This document shows, in pieces, positions 24,601 through 33,367 of a DNA stretch of 64,000 nt. This DNA comes from Blattamonas nauphoetae. Lineage: Eukaryota; Preaxostyla; Oxymonadida. The translations under genes were made by a program, and so were the position numbers. Within the stretch, counting starts at the first letter, position 1. The number at the start of each line of letters is the position of its first letter. Below the pieces are notes generated by a model. That model was not told the DNA's origin. It was given only the letters and a program-made list of their open reading frames with translations, and ran no database searches. Location: positions 223,937 to 287,936 of the forward strand of contig JARBJD010000071.1 in NCBI GenBank assembly GCA_033064195.1. The letters run 5' to 3'.

Positions 24601-26779
24601 AAACTGCTGCGAGGCAAGAGGGGTGTGTTGGGCGGAGGGCAGATGGGACAAGGCGGACGAGTGTCGGGCAGTCGTGTGCAGACTGGGTGTGCGAAGGAGA
24701 GGATGGGCGAGATCGAAGGTGTGGAAGGTGGTGTGGTGTTTGGGGGATGTCGCTGTCTCGTCGTCCTTCTCCATTTTCAGATGAGTGTCGCAGCTCGTCG
24801 ATCGTTGCATCTTCCCCGCTTCCGAATGACGCTCCTCAGCGTTCGGATTCTCCCCGTCTCTCGTCGTTCGACTGTTGGAGCCAAAAGGACTGTGAATTTC
24901 CAGAAGTCGTCCGTGCGAGAGCGAGATCTCCATTCTGCTGTTGTCCGAAGCGCGGAACGACGAGAATGGCGAGGCATCGAGTTCGTTGGACGATGAATGG
25001 TCCAATCCCATCGGAGGAACATGAACGGCCCATTCTCGTTGCAGCAGTTGGCGGAGCAGGCTGTAGTTTGGCTTTTCTCCGAATTTCAGGTCGGCGAGGT
25101 GTCGAAAGATCAAAACCAGATTCTCGTCAATTTCGGTGTTCTTCCTTTCGATTTGGAAATGGCCCGGTTGTTCAGAGTCATCCGCACAAACTGTGGAGTG
25201 TGGTGGGAATGTGTAGGGAAGCGACGTTTGGGTTGTGTTCGGCATGTTCGAGCGAGTCGGATGGGCGACGTCGGACGGATCCAAAATCGAGGAAGCGCGG
25301 GGAGGGAGAGAGTGGAGACGCATCTGATGTTCCCATTCTTCCCGAATTCTGGCCATTTCCGACAGACTCTCCTCTCCCGACCAGGGCAAGTGTCCAACTT
25401 TCATTTCTGACGAGAACACCAAGAAGAAGAAAGATAAGAAGATGAACAATCCAAGAAACAAAAAAACAGAGGAACAACAAGAAAAAAGATGAATACGAGC
25501 GAGACACGACTCTCAAAGGACAAACCAAGAACGATGAAGAACCACGACCAAAGATCATCTCGGAAACTCCCCTCTCCCCCAACAATAACATGTGACGATC
25601 CATATTTCGCGGTTCCTTGGAACGTCCTCACCGTTGGGACTTCGTTGAAGAGCGCTGGAAAGAGAGCGAGACCGTGAAACAATCAAAGAAGGCCGAAAGC
25701 ACATACGAGAGCTGTCATGGCGTTCTGCCTTCCCAAAACCAACAAGAACAAGATGGCCATTCCGCGCCGACCGATTTCGTTCCACAAAATGCCACTGAGT
25801 CAACACGACAGACAAACAAAAGTCAAAGCGGAGAAAATCAGACAGGTGTGATGTCGCAGTGGATCCATCCGCGTGAGTGCAAGGCTTCAATGCAGTTCAA
25901 CATTTCCAGAGCATAGTGGCGTTGGATGTTGGGAAGAACCCGACCAGGCGAAAAGCGAGAAAGAAGCGTTCTTCAGAGAATGATTCAAAACACAATAAGA
26001 AAGAGAGAAATGAGAGAGGAAGCAGAGAGAATAATGTGAGAAGAACGAGCAATCACCGAATTCAACCCAAAACACTCCATACTTCAGATTCTCGCCCAAC
26101 AGTTCCATCACCAAGAACTTCCCCTTCCGACTCACACCCTTCCCAAAAATTCGAGGGAAGTATTTGTGTCCTATCATCATCAGCAAAAGCAACAAGACCA
26201 GCGGGAAAGAGATGTGACGAGAAAGAGCGAGACAAACCATCCAAGTCTTGGAGAATTGAGGCCTCAGAATCAAGGGTCGATGTCTGATTCCGGTTGTTCT
26301 CCACCTTGAGAGCAACATTTTCGGTGTGGTTCTGTCCGCGTACTGATGCTTCTACAGGGTGAGCCAAAAGTAACCTTCTCTAGGGGCCGATCAAAGCCTT
26401 TTTCGACAAAAGTTAAAAAAGAGAGTTTCAAGACGTGAAATATGAAGAGAGTGATCATTAAAGCTTAACTAAATTCTCGTTCGTTTTTTGTCAGAAATCG
26501 GGACATGCGAACGATCTGACTTCATTCGTACACTGCACTGAAGTTGATTAGAAAGAAATCAGTGAATGAGGTGGTGAGCAAACAGTATAGCGACAACGAT
26601 CTCTATTTGATGTTTGTTTTCGAAAAGATGACATAAAAACACAATTGTGGGATGAAGGTTACTTTTGGCTCACCCTGTAGAACAGAGCAGATTCGTCCTC
26701 GCTCAATTTCACGCACAATAAAGAATTGGTTTGCAAGTAGGTCTCCTGGACTGTGTTTATACAAGCCCATGGATGTCAT
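21655..26779 (-). CDS. CK1/TTBK-like pseudokinase with long disordered tail and CaaX-like end
   Basis: Exons read right to left from ATG 26779 (MTSMGLYKHSPGDLL). The kinase parts are: REIERGRICSV (degenerate glycine loop), ENVALKVE (VAIK lysine present), FGKGVSRKGKFLVMELLG, SRGWIHCDITP (HRD reads HCD; the Lys and Asn of HRDxKxxN are absent), HLVLVGFGKA (DFG reads GFG), FQGTAKYGSSH, FRDDLWSWF, VGHLPW and PNYSLLRQLLQ. These are CK1-family signatures in the correct order. The missing DFG Asp argues against catalysis. Introns are 51-322 bp; the first (26352-26673) coincides with a MITE. From 25400 to 21655 one exon encodes more than 1,200 low-complexity residues ending CGCLLF, in which CLLF fits a prenylation CaaX box, followed by TAATAG. 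Likely a membrane-anchored scaffold or regulator (inference). Confidence 0.75.
26355..26677. mobile_element. Mariner-type MITE inserted in the kinase coding region
   Basis: A 323-bp element with perfect 24-bp terminal inverted repeats beginning CAGGGTGAGCCAAAAG. It is flanked on both sides by TA (26353-26354 and 26678-26679), the target duplication of Tc1/mariner transposons. It has no coding capacity. It lies between codons of the CK1-like kinase; without it the flanks join in frame (…CSVL-EASV…). On the kinase strand the first terminal repeat offers the donor GTGAGC at 26673, and the last base pairs with the TA and next G offer the acceptor TGTAG ending at 26352. The 322-bp interval can therefore be removed as an intron, adding only one Gln codon. 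Confidence 0.9.
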
Positions 26780-27238
26780 TGACCAACCAACAAGCTCATT
26801 TCAAGAAGAGAAGAAGAGAGAGAGCCCTTAACTTGCCTGTTTTCAGAAGGGAGCGAGCGAAAAAGAAAAGAAAATCTCTCACACAACTCTCGACGAACAG
26901 ACGCTCTCGTTTTTGCTGTTAGCCATTTTGTCAAATCCTAAGAGATGTGTATGGTGATTCACAGCTGTTCAGGAGTGTCCATCAGTCAAAAAGAACCAAA
27001 TGCACGAAAAATGGCTTTAAAAAGTGGAGAGAGTTCGACAAGAAACAGGAATGGAGTGTGAGATGACTGGAAGGAGTGCTGTGACTTTTCGATCAAACCA
27101 TCGTGAACATGTGATATTCTGGGAAGACACAAGAAAGAACTGATATATTTTAATGACACCAACGAATTTCCTCAGAACCAGATATTTTACAAGCATCAGT
27201 AAAACACGATGTACATCAAAAAAAATGGTCCAGATCAT
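26780..27238. other. Divergent intergenic region
   Basis: Spacer between the minus-strand CK1-like gene and the plus-strand Arf-like gene; it probably holds both promoters. A short minus-strand frame (MANSKNESVCSSR…) near 26925 might be an alternative first exon of the kinase, but no convincing splice joins it. No other feature is seen. Confidence 0.4.
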
Positions 27239-27992
27239 ATGGGTGGCCAAATTGCCAAGCTTATATCTGGTCTCTGGGCCAGAAAACCAAGCAGTATCGT
27301 CATGATAGGTCTGGATGCAGCCGGAAAAACTACGGTACCTGTTTCTCCTCCCTCAACCACTTCAGGTTCTCCGACAGCTCCAGTTGGGTGAGGTCGCTAT
27401 CACGAATCCGACTGTCGGTTTTAACGTCGAAACAATCATGTTTGAAAACCTGAAAATGACGATCTGGGATCTCGGTGGCCAAAAAACAATCAGGTGTGTT
27501 CACCCTCTTCAATCATCGTTCATCTCCGACATCCTCTCAGAGTTCTATGGGTATCTCTCAATTTTGTCAGTTCCATTGTCTTGCCCCACTTTCTCTTTGT
27601 GTAGTCTGAGTATTATCAAAATACGAACGGAGTTGTGTTTGTCATTGATTGCTTGGATCGTGCTCGAATATGTTGTGGACAAGAGAAGCTGTGTCAAGCG
27701 TGTGCATCCTGTGAACTTCTTGAAGCACTTCAATCACCAGATCTTGCGTTTGTTGTTCGTTCTGTTCGATTTTTGATACAATCCTCTTGTTCCTCCTCGT
27801 CTCAGAAACGTACCCGTCCTCGTCTTAGCGAACAAACAAGACCACCCACAGGCAGTCCGCCCTGACGAATGCTCTCGTCTTTTGGGATTGGCAGACTTGC
27901 CATCGAACTGGCGATGGCACATCCAGGGTTGCAGTGCGTTGCTGAACCAGGGGAACACAGATGGGTTTCGATGGCTCGCTGCAATTGTGTGA
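27239..27992 (+). CDS. Arf/Arl-family small GTPase, four introns
   Basis: Start at ATG 27239, chosen because it gives MGGQIAKL with the N-terminal Gly2 used for myristoylation; an in-frame Met lies 30 bases upstream. Motifs: P-loop GLDAAGKTT, switch [20 protein letters not shown], and SAL near the G5 position. Four GT-AG introns at 27335-27365 (31 bp), 27494-27540 (47), 27551-27604 (54) and 27748-27805 (58) leave exactly 188 codons including TGA, giving 187 residues, the usual Arf length. The exon between introns 2 and 3 is only 10 bases. The family regulates vesicle coat recruitment at Golgi and endosomal membranes. The exact Arl subtype cannot be told from sight. Confidence 0.9.
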
Positions 27993-28236
27993 GGGAAGGA
28001 TTGGAAAGGTGGGGTGTGGTCAATTTGGCTGATCCACTTTGCGTTCTGCATTTCATGTTTTGTTTCAAGCAGATTGGTTCTCTTTCTTGTTATCAAGATT
28101 CACTGTGGTCACTGAGACGATTCAGGAGACAAGACAACTGTAAATTGTGTCAGTTCCTCGAAATAGTGATGTATCCACAGTTTGGTATCTGACAAGTCTT
28201 TTGTTGTGAGCCGATCACAATCGCAAAGTCTTTGAA

Positions 28237-30874
28237 ATGTCTGATGTGGACCTATTATTGGCGTGTGGATGTACAGTGTGTCTATTTGTTTTCTTTTCAG
28301 GACTTTTAGGAATATGCGTTTCTTGGTATGCTCTTGTTTATCGAGACATTTCCGTTTTGTTTTCTGTTGGGTTGATTGTTTGTGTTTTGTTAGGACAAGG
28401 TCAATATGGTCGGTGTGTTTATTTTAGTTTGTTGGAATTGTTTTAGAGTGTATATTGTTGTTCTTGATGGAGAATACCTTGCAGCAAAGATCTTCGACAA
28501 CTCGACTGTCGCGCTGATGGAGTTCAACACGTCGTCCATTCTCAAAGCGTGTCGGTTTGTTGAGTTACTTTCTTTCTCCATTTTTTTAACTTTTCAATCA
28601 CGCTCTTCCTCATCCCCATCAATGTCTCACATCGTCTCATTCTCGTCTTTTGATTTGACCAGGATCGAAAACAGGTTCATTCGTGGAGTACATCACTGTT
28701 TGAAGAATGTCGAAACGGACCAACATGTACTTTTTCTTGACTATTCCGATCAGGGGGTTTGATCCAGACTTTGCCTCTTTTCATGTGTTCCGCCCTGTTT
28801 CTCCTTCAGGATCTCTCGAATGTGATCAGAACTATTCGTGACTTTGGAATACCTGAACCCTTGGCGAAGCGGCTTCTTTATATGTTGCGTTTGTTCTAAC
28901 CGTCATCTTATTCATCTCTTTATTGAATGAACATCACGTTTTGTCTCTCTCTTTGTTCAGTATCGGGTCTCACCGATCTCCACAAACATGGATTCATGCA
29001 TCGGTCTTCTCTTTTTCTCGCTCGGCATCATCGCCGTCATCTCTCCCTTTTCTCTCCCTTTGGTGACACAGTGACATCAAACCAGATAATCTGCTTCTGT
29101 CGTACAATCCAACAACGCAGAAAGTTCGACTGGTGATCTCTGATTTTGTTTTTCTGAAACGAGTGAGCGATGGGAGTTCGCCGATGATAACTGCCAATCA
29201 CACCATTTGTGGGTATTGTCTTTCCTCATTGTTCATATTTCTCTCCCACTTAGAACACCTCTGTATATGGTATGTCACGTTTACCGATCCATATTGTTCT
29301 TTCCTTCATCGTCATTCTTGATTCTGTGTTTCGTGTCTCTTATCCCCAATTCTCTTGAATTATCGCCTCATAGCCACTAGAAGTGATGTTAGAACAACCA
29401 TACAACCACAAGCTTGATGTTTGGGCATCAGGATGCATTCTGTACGAGCTGTTGACGGGCGAGTTTGATCTCTTCTTCCCACTATCCTTATTTTTTCTTC
29501 CCAGACATCCATTTCCAACAGAATCCATTGTACAGCTTCGACGGTTTGTCCTCGTCATTTTTATTTGGGTTCAGGAAGATCCAAGCTGGTCCGAATCTCA
29601 ACCATCCACTCCTCGTCCCCCTCACCAACGCGAATCCCGATCTTCTTGACCTCCTCCAAAAGATGTTTGATCCTGCGATTCCCACCCGAATCGACACACT
29701 TGGTGACACACTCTTGTCTCATCCGTATTTCACAAGTTCGAATCCGAAAGTTGGGATGGACAACGTGGAACTTGGATGGGACGAGTTCCAATTTCTGAAA
29801 TCGGGATGTGTGGGATATCAGCCATCTCATCCACCGCAGATGACACAGACACATCCACAAACTCAAACACTCACCCAAACACTCGACTCGATTCGTCTTC
29901 GAGGGTCGCTGGTGGAACAGGTGCCTCAACCGCAAACGTTATTGGAGACGACGATAGTGACCCACGACTATGAGCCACATTCGAATGAATCTGTGCCCTC
30001 AACTGTGGCACCTGCTCACCAAGACTCACCTGAGTCTTCGGAAGGGAGAACACACTCTCCGCATCGAAATACTGAAGCCGTCGGTGGATGTGTCCAGAAC
30101 GAAAGGGAGAACGAGTCGAATTCTCAACCTCCTTCACAAGTTCCTCAGAAACCAACACGTTTTGGCCGAAGGGCAGGCAGAGTTGGAGAGGCGAGGGGCA
30201 AAGTGAGGATGGCATGTGAATTCTGCGGAGTGGCCGTGGAAATTGAGAAGATGGAAGACCACATTCAACAAATGCGTCAAGATGAAGTCCAGAAGAGGAA
30301 AGAAGAAGAGAAGAGGCGCAAAGAAGACGAGCAGAATCGAATCAAGATGAGAGAAGAGGAGGAAAAACGAATCAAGATGAGAGAAGAGGAGGAAAAACGA
30401 ATCAAGATGAGAGAAGAGGAGGAAAAACGAATCAAGATGAGAGAAGAGGAGGAAAAACGAATCAAGATGAGAGAAGAGGAGGAAAAACGAAAGAGAAAGG
30501 AAGCAAAAGCAAAAAAGGAACAGGAACAACGTCAAAAAGTAGAAGAAAGGAGAAAGGCAGAGGAAGAGAGAAAGAGAGCATTTGAGCAGATTCAAATGAA
30601 GAAGAGAGAAGAGGAGAGAAAGCGAAAGGAGGAAGAAGAAAGAAAGAGGAAAGTGGAACAAACACAACGGGAGAAAGAGGAAAAGAGAAAGAGAAAGAAA
30701 GAGAAAAGGAGAAAGGAAGAGGAGGAGAGCAGTGACGAGGAAGAGGAAGAGAGACTGAGAATAATCGAGCAGAACCTGATGAAGATGAAAGAAGAGATAA
30801 GACAACAAGAAGAGGAAGAAGAAGAGAGCAGTGAAGAGCTACGGAGAGTGATTAAGGAAGAGGAAGACCGATAG
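28237..30874 (+). CDS. Protein kinase with coiled-coil tail, eleven introns
   Basis: ATG 28237 to TAG 30872-30874. Eleven GT-AG introns of 31-108 bp (28276-28309, 28326-28393, 28413-28446, 28555-28662, 28757-28809, 28889-28960, 29004-29071, 29213-29253, 29270-29373, 29463-29504, 29544-29574) leave a closed frame of 660 residues. Motifs in order: LGQGQYGRVY, AAKIF (VAIK Lys), HRDIKPDNLL, SDF followed by Val (DFG reads DFV), GTPLYM, PLEVM (APE reads PLE), DVWASGCILYELLTG. The catalytic Lys, HRD Asp and DFG Asp are present, so it is likely active. After the kinase domain come a Ser/Gln-rich linker, a CxxC…H stretch (CEFCGVAVEIEKMEDHI) and a long charged coiled coil. The frame continues open past the TAG into the zinc module at 31121, so the true end is uncertain. 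Confidence 0.85.
30341..30490 (+). repeat. Five perfect 30-bp tandem repeats in the coiled coil
   Basis: Units at 30341, 30371, 30401, 30431 and 30461 are identical and encode IKMREEEEKR five times. They lie inside the kinase tail; the surrounding sequence is a less regular Glu/Lys/Arg coiled coil. Confidence 0.95.
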
Positions 30875-31120
30875 AGAAAAGAAGAACACGCACAACGTGA
30901 AAAGGAGGAAGAAAGAAGGAGTGTAAAGGAGATCGAAAAGGAGCGACGCAACAGGGACCGTGAGAAGGATGCAAGTCCCAATTCTCCCTCAAAGCCTCCT
31001 CACCAAACACGAACTCGGATTGAGCATCCTTCAACGCTTCATGCTGATCAATTCCCAAAACAGGTCCCGCCACGCAACAAGTCTGACAACAGATCATCCC
31101 AAAATGGAACGAGAGTCGAG

Positions 31121-31831
31121 ATGAACCCGGTCGCAGATGTCCGCGATATTTCTAAAGTCGTTCAATTGTCCGATGTTGACTCGCAAGGGATGTGTCCTCT
31201 GTGTCAGAAGAACGTCGCGAAAGCTCATTTCATCTTTCATGTTCTCACAACTTGCCCGCACACGTATTTATCACGAACACAATATCAATGCCCTCTCTGT
31301 CCACACTCTACTCTTTCTGGGAGTTGTTCGTCTTTTCTGGCCCATCTGAGAATATCACACATGGAGGCGCTGACCATCGCCAAGACAGATGCCGAGCATG
31401 TGGAAATGAAGTGTCCACTGTGTGAAGACATATTTCTCCGAAGAGATTTCTTGTCTCATTGTCATCAGAATCACCTGGCTGAGACAACCGAATCTGACGA
31501 ACCTGTTGTGTGCCAACTCTGTTTGACTCAACGACCGAAACAGCACTACTCAGAGCATCTTCTGTCTGTCCATCGGACGGAGCTGCTTCGGTGTGTCTCG
31601 CGATGCCCGTTCTGTCATGGAAACTTCGCTCTTTCGGACATGTTCGCTCATCTCTGCCGTTGTACCTCGCTCACTCCGACGCTCAGTGGAGTGACGAGCA
31701 CATCAACGGCAACCTGTCCCTTCTGCCTGAAACGGATGAGAACGAAAGATCTGTTGGATCACATTGCATCTACTGAAATTGGTTTCATTGAGATGAGAGG
31801 CAGTTCCGGTGAGGATCTCCGAACAGAATGA
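31121..31831 (+). CDS. Zinc-binding module protein 1, or continuation of the kinase gene
   Basis: 236 residues from ATG 31121 to TGA. It contains repeated CPLC/CPFC pairs, each followed by His or Cys about 15-20 residues later (CPLCQKN…HFIFHVL, CPLCEDIF…, CPFCHGNF…CRC, CPFCLKRM…DHI), resembling a string of C2HC/C2H2-like zinc knuckles. The same frame is open upstream from the TAG at 30872 through 30875-31120 and continues the coiled-coil texture (RKEEHAQREKEEE), so this may be the C-terminal part of the kinase. A GT-AG pair (about 31809-31911) would also fuse it in frame to the next module. It is homologous to 31835-32692. Function unknown; protein binding or ubiquitin-related roles are possible. 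Confidence 0.6.
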   Translation: MNPVADVRDISKVVQLSDVDSQGMCPLCQKNVAKAHFIFHVLTTCPHTYLSRTQYQCPLCPHSTLSGSCSSFLAHLRISHMEALTIAKTDAEHVEMKCPLCEDIFLRRDFLSHCHQNHLAETTESDEPVVCQLCLTQRPKQHYSEHLLSVHRTELLRCVSRCPFCHGNFALSDMFAHLCRCTSLTPTLSGVTSTSTATCPFCLKRMRTKDLLDHIASTEIGFIEMRGSSGEDLRTE

Positions 31832-31834
31832 AAC

Positions 31835-32692
31835 TTGATGCGAGAACATCTCAACATTGGACACTTCACGAACACACCTCGTCTTGTCCATGCAACTCCA
31901 TCAGTTGTCCCACCGCCAGACAAACTGATGGTGAATGATCGCACACGAAGTCCGAAGATCAGAACGAGAGAATCGAGCCAAAAGTTCCCAAAATTCGCCA
32001 CTGCATTCTCAGACAAATGTCCATTCTGTTATGATCCTGTGATTCCTGATCGTTTCATTTTTCATGTTCTCTTCGAGTGCAGAATGAACAGACTCGACTC
32101 GCAGTCCTGTTCGTGTCCGATCTGCCATCTCAATCGATCATCACCTCCTGACACATTCTCCACTACTGAACTCCTTCTCGACCACATCAGAGACTGTCAT
32201 CGTCACACTCTCGACACGACTCATCGCAACAATCCACAATATTCCAGGCAGTGCCAATTCTGCAGAACTATTCTCGCCAGCAACGATTCAACTCATTTCT
32301 CCCAACATCATCTTCTGGACACTCTAGTTCACAGACCTGTTTTCTGTTCGAAATGTCTCGAAATCATTCCATCAGGTCAGACACTTCGGCAGCATTTGGC
32401 TACTCGCCACAAGGACTTATTCATGGAACTCCTCACTCTGTGCCCGTTCTGTTCGATGACATGTCAACTGAAGGACATGATGGAACACTTCTGTACGTGC
32501 ATCCAAAAGGAACACATGACACCACCAAATATTCCTCGTCGAAGCCCGTTTTGTGGAGACAGTCATCGTTCAGATGAATTCATCGATCATTTGGAGACAG
32601 CGGAGAGGGATGTGCATGAGATGATGGGAAGCGATGGTTCATCACTCCTATCGAGATGGAACGAGATGAAAGAAAGACTCTCAAAACCGTGA
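31835..32692 (+). CDS. Zinc-binding module protein 2
   Basis: About 285 residues ending at TGA 32690-32692. It repeats the layout of the preceding module: CPFCYDPV…FIFHVLFEC, CPICHLN, CQFCRTIL…HH, CSKCLEII…H, CPFCSMTC…CTC and a final DHLETAERDVHEMMG matching DHIASTEIGFIEMRG of module 1. The two therefore arose by tandem duplication. It begins only three bases after the stop of module 1. Without its own clear promoter gap it may be a second half of one protein, reached by splicing around the TGA at 31829-31831. Confidence 0.6.
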   Translation: MMREHLNIGHFTNTPRLVHATPSVVPPPDKLMVNDRTRSPKIRTRESSQKFPKFATAFSDKCPFCYDPVIPDRFIFHVLFECRMNRLDSQSCSCPICHLNRSSPPDTFSTTELLLDHIRDCHRHTLDTTHRNNPQYSRQCQFCRTILASNDSTHFSQHHLLDTLVHRPVFCSKCLEIIPSGQTLRQHLATRHKDLFMELLTLCPFCSMTCQLKDMMEHFCTCIQKEHMTPPNIPRRSPFCGDSHRSDEFIDHLETAERDVHEMMGSDGSSLLSRWNEMKERLSKP

Positions 32693-32710
32693 CATCGAAC
32701 ATGGACGAGT

Positions 32711-33286
32711 TCATCCTCCCTTTGGCGAAATATCTCCCAACGCATCACTCAAGCACACAGAACGACACCGAGATACATCCACCCCTCGTTCGAGGAAGCC
32801 CATAGCGTTGAAAAAAAAAACCAGTCGTTCTCCGTTGATCCTCGAATAAATATCGAACAACCGCTTTTCAAGCGATATCAGAAGCCTTGAAGAAAGAACA
32901 GACCCGAAAGCCGAGAAAAGAGGTCGAAGGAAGGACTTGTGCCAAAAAGCACCCTCGTGACTCGAAACCGCAACAATTCCCATTCTGAGGAATGCAGTCT
33001 TACCACCTCCTGAATGAGAGTGCTGACGAGGTTCAGAGATTCGATATCCCTCAATCCACCTCCTGATAGTCGAGATTGGAACCAAGGGAACAGATGTTGT
33101 AGCTCTGTATGTTCCTGCTGGACTGGAAATCACTGCAATATTCGCTTCAGTTGCTTTCATTGTTGTCTCCTCTTCGGCCTTCTTCTTTCCACTCATGATC
33201 TCAAACGCTTCATTCTCTCTAAGCATCCACCTCTTTCTTGCGATGGTATTTCCCATACAAACATGGGTTTTGTCTGAAGAAAACAA
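32711..33286 (-). CDS. Hypothetical protein, possible transposase relic
   Basis: A 191-codon minus-strand frame in the otherwise empty gap between the zinc-module gene and the pseudokinase-HECT gene. A stretch around residues 70-100 (ISTIRRWIEGYR then HSGGGKTA) resembles the helix-turn-helix start of some DNA-transposon proteins, but no DDE catalytic core is recognisable and no terminal repeats are visible. It could equally be a chance frame. Confidence 0.25.
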   Translation of the reverse strand: MFSSDKTHVCMGNTIARKRWMLRENEAFEIMSGKKKAEEETTMKATEANIAVISSPAGTYRATTSVPLVPISTIRRWIEGYRISEPRQHSHSGGGKTAFLRMGIVAVSSHEGAFWHKSFLRPLFSAFGSVLSSRLLISLEKRLFDIYSRINGERLVFFFNAMGFLERGVDVSRCRSVCLSDALGDISPKGG

Positions 33287-33367
33287 TAAATCAAAAAATC
33301 AGGAAGTCTATCACCGTGGAGAATTAGTGAATCGATCAAAATCTCAGCCCCTAATCAGAAATCGATC

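Noticed and set aside
21393-25445. Long plus-strand frames (343 codons from 21393, 339 from 24426)
   Set aside because: Both are antisense to the low-complexity tail of the CK1-like gene, whose composition opens several frames.
30134-30981. Minus-strand frames very rich in Leu, Phe and Ser
   Set aside because: Antisense translation of the Glu/Lys/Arg coiled coil; not membrane proteins.
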